Source of the DNA: Chloroflexota bacterium
Lineage (GTDB): Bacteria > Chloroflexota > Anaerolineae > Aggregatilineales > Phototrophicaceae
Direction: 5' to 3'
Assembly (NCBI GenBank): GCA_011523615.1
Contig: WTGJ01000024.1
Location: forward strand, 1-64,000
DNA: 64,000 nt
Both the position numbers and the translations under genes were made by a program. This document shows, one piece after another, positions 16,170 through 24,976 of this stretch (position 1 is its first letter; each line of letters opens with the position of its first letter). Below the pieces are notes generated by a model, which did not search any database, had not been told where the DNA came from, and worked only from the letters and a program-made list of their open reading frames with translations.

Positions 16170-17354
16170 TCAATCTTCACTTAAAGCAGCGAGCAAGCCC
16201 TGCAGCCATTCGCGGAGTTGTTGGCGCTGGTGGGCGGGGAGGCGGCGCAGTTTGGTAGGGTTCAGCTGGCGCTGCCAACGGGCGAACTGGCGCTCCCAGG
16301 GGGTAGGGGCAGCGGGGGTGCCGGCAGCGTCTGTGGTATCTGGCAGCTGCGAAGGGCGTTCCTTTGGGTCACTTGCACGCGCGGCCTGGAGGAGCTGGTC
16401 TTCGCGCCAGTTTTCTTCGTCGCCGCGTTCCCAGAGCGCGCGGGGCAGGGCGAGCAACTGGCGGCAGCGGAGGAAGGCATTGCGGTGCTGGCGGCCCATG
16501 GCGTTGAGGAGGCGAGCGCCGGCGCCATAGGGGATGCGGAGATCAACGGCCTGGGCGTAGAAATCCTGCTCATGCGGGAAGGCGTGGATGGGCTGGAAAG
16601 GTGCTTCCTTCTCACGTTCGCGCCAGAGGTCCATGAGGAGCAGGGCGTACTGGCGGGCGCGGGCGATGGCGTTGAGGTCATCGCGGGCGCTGTTCTCGCT
16701 GGCCTGGCGCCAGACGTCGCGCTCGGGCTGGATGTTGGCGGGAATGCGAGCCCAGCGTTCGCCGGCTGGGTCGTAAAGGGACAGGAAATGGAAGGCGAGC
16801 CAGCGCCGTTCGCCGCTCTCGAGGAGGAAGCCAGGCGCTTCGGCCCGGGCAGCCCTTTGCGCTGGGGTGGCGGCGGCGCGCGCCACGGTGATGGGGTGTT
16901 GCAGGCCATCGCGCCGGATGCTGGCAGCGAGGGCGAGCAACTCGCGGAAGGCCGGCTCCGCAATGGTTTCGGCCCTTTCTTCGTCGCTGAGGGCGAGGGC
17001 GGCGTGCAAGTTGAGATCGGCGGCGACGGTTTCGCGCCAGTGCATGAGCAGATCCGGGAGGGTAGCCACCTGGCTATCCCATTGCTGGCGCAGGGCACGG
17101 GGCAGGCTGCGGCGGGGCTGCTGGGGATCGGGCTGGACGTCGTGGATATCGAGGAGGCGCAAGGTAGGGCGGCCGCCTTCGCGGGTGCGGATTTCGCCGA
17201 AAAGAGCGGCATCGGCCGCGCGGACGCTGAGAGGCGCGGGCTTGGGGGAACCTTCGCTCTGTGGCGCGGTCGATTCGGCGAAGAGGGGGTGACTGTTCCA
17301 GTCGCTGGCCGCGCGCAGGCGGCGTTTGCGGGCGGTATCGGTATCTTTGGTCAT
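16170..17354 (-). CDS. ParB-like partition protein
   Basis: The 394-residue protein has a long N-terminal region, a ParB/Srx-like domain (IHDVQPDPQQPRR, IRRDGLQHPITV, SGERRWLAF) and then ENSARDDLNAIARARQYALLL, which corresponds to the EN-x-R-x-x-L helix of ParB proteins. A large insertion separates the first strand from the IRRDGLQHP segment. It should bind a centromere-like site and, in many ParB proteins, CTP. The ATG at 17354 overlaps the parA stop as ATGA. I did not find a canonical parS in the upstream region. Confidence 0.8.
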   Translation of the reverse strand: MTKDTDTARKRRLRAASDWNSHPLFAESTAPQSEGSPKPAPLSVRAADAALFGEIRTREGGRPTLRLLDIHDVQPDPQQPRRSLPRALRQQWDSQVATLPDLLMHWRETVAADLNLHAALALSDEERAETIAEPAFRELLALAASIRRDGLQHPITVARAAATPAQRAARAEAPGFLLESGERRWLAFHFLSLYDPAGERWARIPANIQPERDVWRQASENSARDDLNAIARARQYALLLMDLWREREKEAPFQPIHAFPHEQDFYAQAVDLRIPYGAGARLLNAMGRQHRNAFLRCRQLLALPRALWERGDEENWREDQLLQAARASDPKERPSQLPDTTDAAGTPAAPTPWERQFARWQRQLNPTKLRRLPAHQRQQLREWLQGLLAALSED

Positions 17355-18145
17355 GCCGGTGGTTCGGCCAGCCAATGTTGCATGCGAGAGACGAGGGATT
17401 CGGCATCGGCGGCGGCGGGGCTGCTGGGAGCGAAGCGGAAGATGAGCTGGCCGACGGTGGAAGCTTCCGCCCAGATGGTGCGCAGGGCGATGGGCGGCCA
17501 GACTTTTTCGCCGAAGCGTTCGCGGAGCTGGTGCAAATTTTCAGTATGGACGAGGGTGTTGGGGCGGAACATGGTGGGAATGATGGCCAGCACTTGCAGC
17601 GGCGGCATCCCCCAGCGCTCGCGCGTGGCGGCCATCATTTCGCGGTGGGTGAGGCTCTCGCTGAGGCCATCGAAACTGAGGTATTCGCATTTGGTGGGGT
17701 AGATGAGGGCGTCGGTGGCGAGGTAGATGGAGCCGTGGAGCATGGAGGGGGTGGGAGGCGTGTCGACGACGACGAGGTCGAAGAGATCGCGCAGTTCCTG
17801 GATGCGGTCGGCGACGACGAAGGCATCGGAGATTTGGATGGGGATGCTGCGGGTCTCGATGTTGGAGGGGATGAGGTGCAGGGCGCCTTGCGGGTCTTCA
17901 TCGGGGAGGCAAAAGCGGGTGGGGTCGGCGGGGCACAGGACATCTTGAAAGCGGGCATCGCGCACGAGGAGGTCATAGAGGCCGGGCGCTTTTTCGACGC
18001 CGAGGGAGAGGGTGGCGTGGCCCTGGGGGTCGGCATCGAGGAGGACGACGCGCCGCCCGGCGCGGGCCAGGCCGGCGGCGAGGTGGGTAGCGAGGGTGGT
18101 CTTGCCGACGCCGCCTTTTTCGTTGAGGAAGGTGATGACTTTCAT
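17351..18145 (-). CDS. parA: ParA-family ATPase
   Basis: The 264-residue protein has the deviant Walker A KGGVGKTT (10-17), Walker A' LDADPQGHAT and Walker B LVVVDTPPTP, all typical of ParA/Soj ATPases, which position DNA with ParB. The ATG at 18145 fits the family start (MKVITFLNEKGG); six upstream codons are open. It is translationally coupled to the parB-like gene. Whether this is the main chromosomal par locus or an accessory one cannot be told, because no origin genes are present. Confidence 0.9.
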   Translation of the reverse strand: MKVITFLNEKGGVGKTTLATHLAAGLARAGRRVVLLDADPQGHATLSLGVEKAPGLYDLLVRDARFQDVLCPADPTRFCLPDEDPQGALHLIPSNIETRSIPIQISDAFVVADRIQELRDLFDLVVVDTPPTPSMLHGSIYLATDALIYPTKCEYLSFDGLSESLTHREMMAATRERWGMPPLQVLAIIPTMFRPNTLVHTENLHQLRERFGEKVWPPIALRTIWAEASTVGQLIFRFAPSSPAAADAESLVSRMQHWLAEPPA

Positions 18146-18221
18146 GGACTTCAGTATATGCAAGCGGGCGCAGGAGGCGACTCTGTGCAGCGATTGAGGT
18201 GAATCGGCGCGATACTTGCGT

Positions 18222-18250
18222 TATACTGCAGGACTGGTCAAGTAAAGGAG
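18222..18250 (+). promoter_or_regulatory. Candidate -10 and ribosome-binding site of sugar ABC operon
   Basis: A TATACT hexamer (18222-18227) precedes a strong AAAGGAG (18244-18250), seven bases before the ATG of the solute-binding gene. No good -35 is present at the right distance, so a regulator may be needed. Confidence 0.35.
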
Positions 18251-18257
18251 TTTTCAC

Positions 18258-19571
18258 ATGAAACATAAGCTGGTTTTCGTTTTCCTATTGCTGGGAGCGC
18301 TGGTATGGAGCGCGCCGGCGCTGGCCCAGGACGAAGAGATCGTGCTGGATTTCTATTATCCCGCGGCGGTCAGCGGCCCCTTGCAGGAGGCTTTCGAGCG
18401 CTACGCGGCGAGCTTCACGGAGATGCACCCGAATGTCAGCATCAACGTCGTGTTCACCGGTTCTTACGGACAAACGCGAGAGACGGTGCGCACCGAAATT
18501 GAAGGCGGCGGTGCCGGCCCGGATGTGGCGGTCATGCTATCGGTGGACCTATATTCCTTCATCGAGGATGGCACGATCATCTCGGCCCAGCAGTACATCG
18601 ACCTACTGGAAGACCCGCAGGACTTTGTGGATGATTTCTTCCCGGCTTTCATGCTGAATAGCGTGGATGCGGAAGGAAACGTCTGGACGCTGCCCTTCCA
18701 GCGCAGCACACCCATCCTATATTACAACAAGGAACATTTCGCGGAAGTCGGTTTGGATCCAGAGCAACCGCCGCGGAACCTGGACGAATTGATCGAATTC
18801 GCCGAGTTGTTGACCAACGATGAGCGCGACGGCATCCAAATCCCGTTGGCCGGCGATTTCCCGAGCTGGTTATTCCAGAGCTTCGCTATCGCCCATGGTC
18901 AGAACCTGGTGAGCCACGACCCGACGGAAGCCTTCCTGAATACGGAGGCGACGAAAGCGTCGTTGGCGGCGATTCAAGAGCTGGGTGACCGCGGCGTGAT
19001 GCCAGTGGGCGGTTCGGCCTGGGGCGATACGCCGACGAACTTCATCGCCGGTGCGGCCTCGATGATCTACCACACCACGGGCAGCCTCACCTTCATCCGC
19101 AACAACGCGACCTTCGAATTCGGCACGGGCTTCCTGCCTTCCGGGCCGCCGAATGAGGATGGCGAGGGCTATGGCGCCCCGACGGGTGGTGGTAACGTCT
19201 ACATCTTCGACAACGGCACGCACAGCGAAGCGGAACTGCAGGCAGCCTGGGAATGGGCCGTGCACCTCGCTTCTGCGGACATTCAGGCCGATTGGACGAC
19301 GACGACCGGTTACATCGCGACGCGGCCTTCCGCCTGGGAATCGGAAGCGTTGCAGAATCTGGTAGCCGAGTGGCCGCAATACACGACAGCGCCGGCGCAG
19401 TTGCAATACGCCGATAAGGAGATCGCCACGTATCGCTCCATCGATGTCCAGGTGATGATCAACACGGTGCTGAGCGATATCATTTCCGGCAACGAGAGCG
19501 ACCCGGATTTGGCGCTGGAGATTTACCAGGAACAGATCGACTCGCTGTTGGAGCCTTACCGCGGAGAGTGA
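18258..19571 (+). CDS. Sugar-type ABC transporter solute-binding protein
   Basis: The 437-residue protein has a signal peptide ending at ALAQ (about residue 22) and the family 1 extracellular solute-binding fold (UgpB/MalE type): EITLDFYYP-like first strand, PDVAVMLSVDLYSF, WTLPFQRSTPILYYNKEHF and MIYHTTGSL. There is no lipobox Cys. It is followed by two permeases without an ATPase gene, so a shared MsmK/UgpC-type ATPase elsewhere is expected. The ligand (a sugar or glycerol phosphate ester) is not determinable. Confidence 0.9.
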   Translation: MKHKLVFVFLLLGALVWSAPALAQDEEIVLDFYYPAAVSGPLQEAFERYAASFTEMHPNVSINVVFTGSYGQTRETVRTEIEGGGAGPDVAVMLSVDLYSFIEDGTIISAQQYIDLLEDPQDFVDDFFPAFMLNSVDAEGNVWTLPFQRSTPILYYNKEHFAEVGLDPEQPPRNLDELIEFAELLTNDERDGIQIPLAGDFPSWLFQSFAIAHGQNLVSHDPTEAFLNTEATKASLAAIQELGDRGVMPVGGSAWGDTPTNFIAGAASMIYHTTGSLTFIRNNATFEFGTGFLPSGPPNEDGEGYGAPTGGGNVYIFDNGTHSEAELQAAWEWAVHLASADIQADWTTTTGYIATRPSAWESEALQNLVAEWPQYTTAPAQLQYADKEIATYRSIDVQVMINTVLSDIISGNESDPDLALEIYQEQIDSLLEPYRGE

Positions 19572-19587
19572 GTGCGGAAAGGGTTCC

Positions 19588-19650
19588 GGCGGAGAGCGCT
19601 CCGAAAGAAATGAACCGAGGATGGCGGCGGCACGGTGAACACGCCGCCAT
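19588..19650 (+). other. Two hairpins between solute-binding and permease genes
   Basis: CGGAG/CTCCG with a four-base loop lies at 19588-19601, and a perfect 8-bp stem ATGGCGGC/GCCGCCAT at 19621-19650. Neither is followed by a T run. Hairpins here commonly stabilise or partly terminate the upstream mRNA, so that the binding protein is made in excess over the permeases; that role is inferred. Confidence 0.45.
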
Positions 19651-19710
19651 CCTGACGTTGTGGCTGGGCTGCTTGGCTGGGGACAGCTTAAGGAAAGCGG
19701 CGGCCCAGCC

Positions 19711-20643
19711 ATGACGGTGGTTTCGCCGGCGGCCGAACCCCGGCGGGGCAAGCCCTGGCTGCAGCGCGCGCTGCCTTACTTGCTGGTTGCGCCGACGCTG
19801 ATTTTCATCACGATGTTCACTCTGCGGCCCGCGGTGCAGGCGCTCTGGGATAGTGCGCATAGCCGGCCGCGGGCCAACCAACCCTTCGCATACGTCGGCA
19901 GCCAGAATTACGAAGATCTCTTCAACGAGCGGCATTTCATCGGGCGGCAATACGTCAAGATCCTGCACAACACACTGGTGTTCACCGGGGGCACGCTGGT
20001 GGTGAGTTTGCCGCTGGCCCTGTTGTTGGCGATGTTGCTCAACCGCAAGATTCGGGCGCTGGGGCTCTGGCGCTTCTGCGTGTTTTACCCGGTGCTGTTG
20101 CCGATGATCGGTGGGGCGACGATTTGGGCCTTCCTGTTTTCGGATAGCATCGGTCTGCTGAATACGATCCTGCGCAGTTTTAATCTGGGGACGGTGCCCT
20201 GGTTGTTGGACCCGGATACGGTGCTGCCTTCGGTGATCGCGGTGAACATCTGGAAGCAGACCGGTTATTTCATGCTGTTTTACCTGGCGGGTTTGCAGGG
20301 CATCCCGCGGGATATCTATGAAGCGGCGGAGCTGGACGGGGCGGGGCTGTTTCGCCAGTTCTGGAATTTGACCTTGCCGCTCCTGCGACGGACGACGCTG
20401 TTTTTGTTGATCATCGGCGTGACCTTTGGCTTTCAGACGGTGGAGCAGCTGGAGGTGATGGGGCGGGGCAACCCGGCCAACCGCAGCAACATGTTGCTCT
20501 ATTACATCTTTCAGTTGCGCAACGAAAAGTTGAACACCGGTCATGTGGCGGCGATGACGGTGATATTGGCTTTGATTTTGCTGATTTTTACGAGCAGCAA
20601 TTTCTTCTTGTTCGAGCGCGGGCGGCATGACGAGAAGGCTTAG
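19711..20643 (+). CDS. Sugar ABC transporter permease (UgpA/MalF type)
   Basis: The 310-residue protein has six predicted membrane helices starting with YLLVAPTLIFITMFTLRPAV and the inner-membrane EAA loop (IPRDIYEAAELDGAGLFRQFWNLTLPLL) that docks on the ATPase. I chose the ATG at 19711; a GTG at 19660 in the same frame would run through the hairpin region. It overlaps the next permease by 17 bases. Confidence 0.9.
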   Translation: MTVVSPAAEPRRGKPWLQRALPYLLVAPTLIFITMFTLRPAVQALWDSAHSRPRANQPFAYVGSQNYEDLFNERHFIGRQYVKILHNTLVFTGGTLVVSLPLALLLAMLLNRKIRALGLWRFCVFYPVLLPMIGGATIWAFLFSDSIGLLNTILRSFNLGTVPWLLDPDTVLPSVIAVNIWKQTGYFMLFYLAGLQGIPRDIYEAAELDGAGLFRQFWNLTLPLLRRTTLFLLIIGVTFGFQTVEQLEVMGRGNPANRSNMLLYYIFQLRNEKLNTGHVAAMTVILALILLIFTSSNFFLFERGRHDEKA

Positions 20644-21517
20644 GCGGCCGGGCGATGGCTGGCGGCTGATCGGCACGGCTTTGACGGTGGCTTTCGCCCT
20701 GTTGTGGTTGTTGCCGCTGGTTTTCAGCATCCTGATGAGCGTGCGGCCGACGCGTTCCTCGATCATCAATGGCAACATCTTCTTCGCCTGCGATTTGGAA
20801 GAGGAGCCGCCGGGGCCGACTGTGGGTGTGGGGCCCTGCTGGTTCACGGGCGATAATTACGCCGGCGCCTGGGAAGTCGCGCCCTGGCCGACGCATTACG
20901 CGAACAGCATCCTCTTCGTGACGGGGACGTTGATCGTGCAGATTCCGACGACCACGATGGCCGGCTATGCTTTCGCGCGGATGCAGTTCCGCGGGCGGAG
21001 TCTGCTGTTGGGACTGGTATTGTTGCAGATCATGATCCCGAGCGGGATTCTGATCATCCAGAATTTCGCGATGATTCGGCAGCTGGGGGTGTTTGATACG
21101 CAGCTGGCGTTGATGCTGCCTTATTGGGGTTCGGCCTTTGGCGTGTTGCTGTTGCGGCAGACCTTCCGCGGCGTGCCCCTCGAGTTGGAAGAGGCAGCGC
21201 GCATGGATGGCGCGAACTGGCTGCAGCTGATGCGGCATGTCTACGTGCCCTTGAGCATCCCGGCTTACATCTCTTTCGCGCTGATTTCGATCAGCAGCCA
21301 CTGGAACGAATTTTTGTGGCCCTTCATCGTGACGCGGAGCGAGAGCGTACGGCCGCTGACGGTGGGCTTGAACAAGCTGTTCCACACGACGGACCTGGGC
21401 GCGAATTACAACCAGATGATGGCCGGAACGCTGATCGTGATCGCGCCGCTGGTAGTGGTGTTCCTGCTCTTCCAGCGGCGCTTCTTGGAGAGTTTCGCGC
21501 AGAGTGGCTTGAAGTAA
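20627..21517 (+). CDS. Sugar ABC transporter permease (UgpE/MalG type)
   Basis: The 296-residue protein has six predicted membrane helices and an EAA loop reading GVPLELEEAARMDGANWLQLMRHVYVPLSIP. It has a rather long periplasmic loop after TM1 (about residues 35-85, with three Cys, including DLEEEP and GPCWF segments). It forms the membrane channel with the preceding permease. No ATPase gene follows; the next gene is on the other strand and converges after 22 bases. Confidence 0.9.
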   Translation: MTRRLRRPGDGWRLIGTALTVAFALLWLLPLVFSILMSVRPTRSSIINGNIFFACDLEEEPPGPTVGVGPCWFTGDNYAGAWEVAPWPTHYANSILFVTGTLIVQIPTTTMAGYAFARMQFRGRSLLLGLVLLQIMIPSGILIIQNFAMIRQLGVFDTQLALMLPYWGSAFGVLLLRQTFRGVPLELEEAARMDGANWLQLMRHVYVPLSIPAYISFALISISSHWNEFLWPFIVTRSESVRPLTVGLNKLFHTTDLGANYNQMMAGTLIVIAPLVVVFLLFQRRFLESFAQSGLK

Positions 21518-21539
21518 GCGCGCCCTCGGGGGTACACCC

Positions 21540-22445
21540 TCAGAATTTGGCTTTGTGGAAGGCGTCCTCGTCGATGTCGTCGGGGGTGTAGGGGGATTCG
21601 CCATCGAGCTGGGCGACGGCGTATTGGTAGAGCTGGGCCGAGAAAGCGGTCGAGAAGACCCATAAGCAGAGGAAATAGCCCACGATGGCGACGAACAAAG
21701 CGAGGGCCCAGAGCGCGATCAGGGCGCGGGCGAAGGCGCCGAGGATGAGAAACAGGATGCCGGCGCCGATGGCGATGCCGATGGCAGCCAGGATGGCGCA
21801 GGCGATGAGCGCGATGGTGGCGAGGATGACGGTGCCGGGGATGGTGCGCACCAGCTGCCAACTGCGCTGGATGGCGACAATGGGGCCGGTCTCTTCGGCG
21901 ACGGCGATGGTCGGCATGAAATAGAGGAGCGCATAGGTGAAGAGCCAGATGACGAAGGAGAGCAAGACCGCCAGCAGGTCCGGGAAGATGACGAAAGAGA
22001 AGAAGGTGATGGCGGAGCCGAGCGCGGGGATCAGGAGGTGAATCAGGGTGAAGAGGAAGATGCGACCCAGGCGCGACCAGGCCCTTTCGTAGGCGCCGCT
22101 GACGGTATAGGTTTCGCCCGCCAGGACGCGGAAGACAGCGCTGAGCGTCGCGAAATAGAAGAAGTAGAAGATGAAGGTGGCCAGGAGATTCGGGAGCCAC
22201 TGGGTCGGCGAGGTTTCATCGAAGCTGGTTTCGTTGAGCGGGAAATCCGCTCCGCTCCAGCTGTCGATATTCTGGAGATCGAGGTCGCCGAGGTTGCCCA
22301 TGAAGAGGCCACCCAGGAGCAGGACGGCGCAGCAACCGATTAAGGCCGAGGTGATCATGGCGCCGAGCGGGAACAGCATGAGGCGCTTTTCGTCCCATAT
22401 GAGGCGCCAACTGTTGGCGAGGATTTCGGTGATCATGAGTTTCAC
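21540..22445 (-). CDS. Multi-pass membrane protein, DUF6159-like
   Basis: The 301-residue protein starts with ILANSWRLIWDEKRLMLFPLGA, typical of the DUF6159 family, and has about six membrane segments, with ERAWSRLGRIFLFTLIHLLIP and a cytoplasmic RSWQLVRTIPGT motif. The function is unknown. The C-terminus is acidic (YTPDDIDEDAFHK). It lies 41 bases after another membrane-protein gene on the same strand, with which it may be cotranscribed. Confidence 0.7.
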   Translation of the reverse strand: MKLMITEILANSWRLIWDEKRLMLFPLGAMITSALIGCCAVLLLGGLFMGNLGDLDLQNIDSWSGADFPLNETSFDETSPTQWLPNLLATFIFYFFYFATLSAVFRVLAGETYTVSGAYERAWSRLGRIFLFTLIHLLIPALGSAITFFSFVIFPDLLAVLLSFVIWLFTYALLYFMPTIAVAEETGPIVAIQRSWQLVRTIPGTVILATIALIACAILAAIGIAIGAGILFLILGAFARALIALWALALFVAIVGYFLCLWVFSTAFSAQLYQYAVAQLDGESPYTPDDIDEDAFHKAKF

Positions 22446-22486
22446 TCCTTTGCGGTGATTCTATGTTTTGCTGCGAAACCACGCTG

Positions 22487-22960
22487 TCATGAGTTCCGTT
22501 CGCGTTTCATGAGCTGGAATTGGGGTGGGCGGCAATAGAGGTGATAGCTGCCCAGGACGAGCAGGAGGTAGGTGCCGTGCTCCCAGAGTTGAGTCTGATC
22601 GCCGATCAGAATATCGCCGAAGCTGAGGCCGATGAAGATGAAGGCGGCGGTCTTGAAGTTGCAGCGTTGTTGCGAGGCTTCGTAGCGGGCGCTGAAGAGG
22701 GCGGCGAGGAAAGAAAGGCCGAGGATGACTTCCAGGGCAGCGAGCAGATAGAGGGCGAGGCGGGCCAGGCTGGCGGGGAGGTGAAAGAGGGCGAAATGGG
22801 CGATCATATCGGCGAGGTGATCGTAGCCGAAGAAATCCGGGGCGTTGAAGAAGGCATCGAGGCCATTGAGGAACCAGAAGCCAGCCCAAAAGAAGGAAAG
22901 GATGGCGGGGAAGGGAATGCGCTCGTTCAACACGCGTTCGCCCCCAGTGTGTTCGCTCAT
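22487..22960 (-). CDS. Hypothetical four-helix membrane protein
   Basis: The 157-residue product has about four hydrophobic segments (FPAILSFFWAGFWFLNGLDAFF, FHLPASLARLALYLLAALEVILGLSFL, FKTAAFIFIGLSFGDILIG, GTYLLLVLGSYHLYC), roughly the size and layout of DoxX-like proteins, but I see no defining motif. I chose the ATG at 22958-22960 over upstream codons that lack a ribosome-binding site. Confidence 0.6.
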   Translation of the reverse strand: MSEHTGGERVLNERIPFPAILSFFWAGFWFLNGLDAFFNAPDFFGYDHLADMIAHFALFHLPASLARLALYLLAALEVILGLSFLAALFSARYEASQQRCNFKTAAFIFIGLSFGDILIGDQTQLWEHGTYLLLVLGSYHLYCRPPQFQLMKRERNS

Positions 22961-23127
22961 CGAGTGAATCTTTCGTTGGCCCATCTCCATCCGTCGACCC
23001 GTTGGCGACATCATGCTGGAGCCTGAGTGTAGCGCAGGGCGTAGCGCAACGCGGGGGCCAAGGATGGGGCAAACCTGCTATGATGAAAATGAGAGGGGCC
23101 AGGAATTGAGGGTTTAGGAGCACGGCG

Positions 23128-23967
23128 GTGGTGAAGGAAACGGTCGCTTTTCAGGGCATACCGGGGGCCTATTCGGAGCAAGCGGTGCGGCAGCATTTCG
23201 GTGCGCAGGTCGAACCGTTGGCCTGTTCGGAGCAAGCGGACCTGTTTGTTGCGGTGCGGGAGGGCCGGGCACAGCACGCCATGTTGGCGGTGGAGAACGC
23301 GCAGGCCGGCGCCGTATTGGGGGCCTACGAGCAATTGCTGGAGAGCGACTTGAGCATCCAGGGTGAGGTGATTTTGCATGTGCACCACGCCTTGTTGGTG
23401 AAGCCGGGGGTGAAGCTGGGCGATCTGCGCCGCGTGATCTCGCACCCGCAGGCGCTGAGCCAGTGCGAGCAATTTTTGCGCCGTCATGAGCTGGAGGCGG
23501 TGCCGCATTTCGATACGGCGGGCAGCGCACGCGACCTGGCGGCGGAGGGGCTGGATGACACCGCGGCGATCGCTAGCACGCTGGCGGCGGAGCTTTATGA
23601 GTTGGCAGTCTTGGAGCCGAACATCGAGGATGCCTCTTTCAATTACACGCGCTTTTTCGTGATTGGCGTCGATGATCCGCCACGAGGCAACTACAACAAG
23701 ACGAGCATCGTCTTCGCGACGCGGCACGAACCGGCGGCGCTTTACGTTTGCCTGGGCGAATTGGCGACGCGGGGCATCAACCTGACCAAGGTAGAGAGCC
23801 GGCCGCGGCGCAACCGACCGTGGGAACCGATCTTCTTCGTGGATTTTGAGGGCCATTGGCGCGATTCGCATTGCCAGGAGGCGCTGACGGCGCTGTTGCA
23901 GCGGGCCTCTTTTGTGAAGATGCTGGGCTCTTATCCGGCGGTGGAAGGGTCGCTGGTCGGGTTGTAG
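23128..23967 (+). CDS. pheA: Prephenate dehydratase
   Basis: The 279-residue enzyme decarboxylates and dehydrates prephenate to phenylpyruvate, the committed step to phenylalanine. It has the catalytic domain (VAFQGIPGAYSEQA, VENAQAGAV, SHPQALSQC, and NYTRFFVIG with the TRF motif) and a C-terminal ACT regulatory domain (LYVCLGELATRGINLTKVESRPRR, ESRP motif) that binds Phe. There is no chorismate mutase domain; that activity is encoded by aroH at 30410. The GTG start is placed by AGGAG at 23116-23120. A second, broken copy lies at 24977-25859. Confidence 0.95.
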   Translation: MVKETVAFQGIPGAYSEQAVRQHFGAQVEPLACSEQADLFVAVREGRAQHAMLAVENAQAGAVLGAYEQLLESDLSIQGEVILHVHHALLVKPGVKLGDLRRVISHPQALSQCEQFLRRHELEAVPHFDTAGSARDLAAEGLDDTAAIASTLAAELYELAVLEPNIEDASFNYTRFFVIGVDDPPRGNYNKTSIVFATRHEPAALYVCLGELATRGINLTKVESRPRRNRPWEPIFFVDFEGHWRDSHCQEALTALLQRASFVKMLGSYPAVEGSLVGL

Positions 23968-24000
23968 GGCGGTGGCGGCCCTTGCCTCGCAAGGTGGCAC

Positions 24001-24055
24001 ACGATACCATGGAAGTAACGACGGTGAACCGGAAAGTACACGCCGGTCGCGTCAG
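24001..24055 (+). repeat. Orphan copy of the T-box Stem I 5' half
   Basis: These 55 bases match 25900-25954, the 5' arm of the tryptophan T-box leader, with one difference (T for C at 24016). They include the CGAC base-pairing arm, the GGTGA kink-turn strand and the AAAGTAC specifier-loop strand. The rest of the T-box, including the specifier codon and antiterminator, is absent here, so this copy cannot act as a switch. Confidence 0.8.
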
Positions 24056-24140
24056 CCACCTTTGCACCTACCCGTGCGGCCGTGATTTTGCTACCTTAGT
24101 CACCGTAAAGAAATCTTGATTATTCGTGTATGGTGATGAA

Positions 24141-24914
24141 ATGAAATTTATAGCATTGATGGCATTACTTCTAATTTCAAGTAATGTAATTGCGCAAGAT
24201 GCATCTGATAGTGGTATTGCTTCAGCAAGTCAAGTTTGTGATGCTTGGCTCGAGTATATTACGAGCGATGAAGAGCAACAAGCATATGAATCTCATTGCT
24301 TAGTTGCGCCTACTAACGCGCCAACGCCAAGTGATGTGGAAAAGTCTAATGAAGAAACATTAGGAACTCTTTTTTGGGTGCATAATTTTGCGACTATTCG
24401 CAATGAGCCAAGTACAGCAGGTGGTGATACTACTGTTATCCGTACAGCAGGCCGTAACGAACAACTATTTGTTTTGGGGGAAGAATCTGGGGAAGTCCCC
24501 GCTGGATGGCGAGATAACGCTACTTGGTATATCGTGCAATTAGATGATGGCAATACTGGTTATGTGTATTCAGCACTTATTGCACCATTCCCCGCAGCAA
24601 GCACATCCTCTGTATCTACAGGCGATCCAAACGATGATGAATGTGGACCCCAGCGTGTAGGATTTTGTTTGCGCGATCTACAAAGACAGTATTGTCTTGG
24701 AACAGTATTCCACAATTGGTTCACACATTACTGGGGTGATGACCATTCGGTTTGGCTGTGCAGAACCGATAGTGTGGCGATACAGCTTGAATTTGCGACA
24801 GGGATTGTTAGCGAGAGAACAAGACCGTCATGTGGCAAAAGACATCTTGGCCAATTGCCTTGTGAATGGTATTTCCCGTTCAATGCACCAACATTTGAAG
24901 TGAAGGATGAGTAA
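24141..24914 (+). CDS. Secreted SH3b-domain protein
   Basis: The 257-residue protein has a signal peptide (MKFIALMALLLISSNVIAQ) and a bacterial SH3 domain at about 82-150 (ATIRNEPSTAGGDTTVIRTAG, then WYIVQLDDGNTGYVYSALI), a fold that often binds peptidoglycan or peptides. The C-terminal part has six Cys and may be disulfide-linked. The ATG at 24141 fits the signal peptide. The gene is strikingly A+T-rich for its surroundings and is wedged between the two pheA copies, so it was probably acquired. Confidence 0.7.
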   Translation: MKFIALMALLLISSNVIAQDASDSGIASASQVCDAWLEYITSDEEQQAYESHCLVAPTNAPTPSDVEKSNEETLGTLFWVHNFATIRNEPSTAGGDTTVIRTAGRNEQLFVLGEESGEVPAGWRDNATWYIVQLDDGNTGYVYSALIAPFPAASTSSVSTGDPNDDECGPQRVGFCLRDLQRQYCLGTVFHNWFTHYWGDDHSVWLCRTDSVAIQLEFATGIVSERTRPSCGKRHLGQLPCEWYFPFNAPTFEVKDE

Positions 24915-24976
24915 CCACACACTTATGTGTTAAGTATATTACTATTACCATAAAGATAGATAAGCGCATCCTTCCA

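Noticed and set aside
24001-24140. A second functional T-box upstream of the SH3b gene
   Set aside because: Only the 5' arm of Stem I is present; there is no specifier strand, T-box consensus or terminator.
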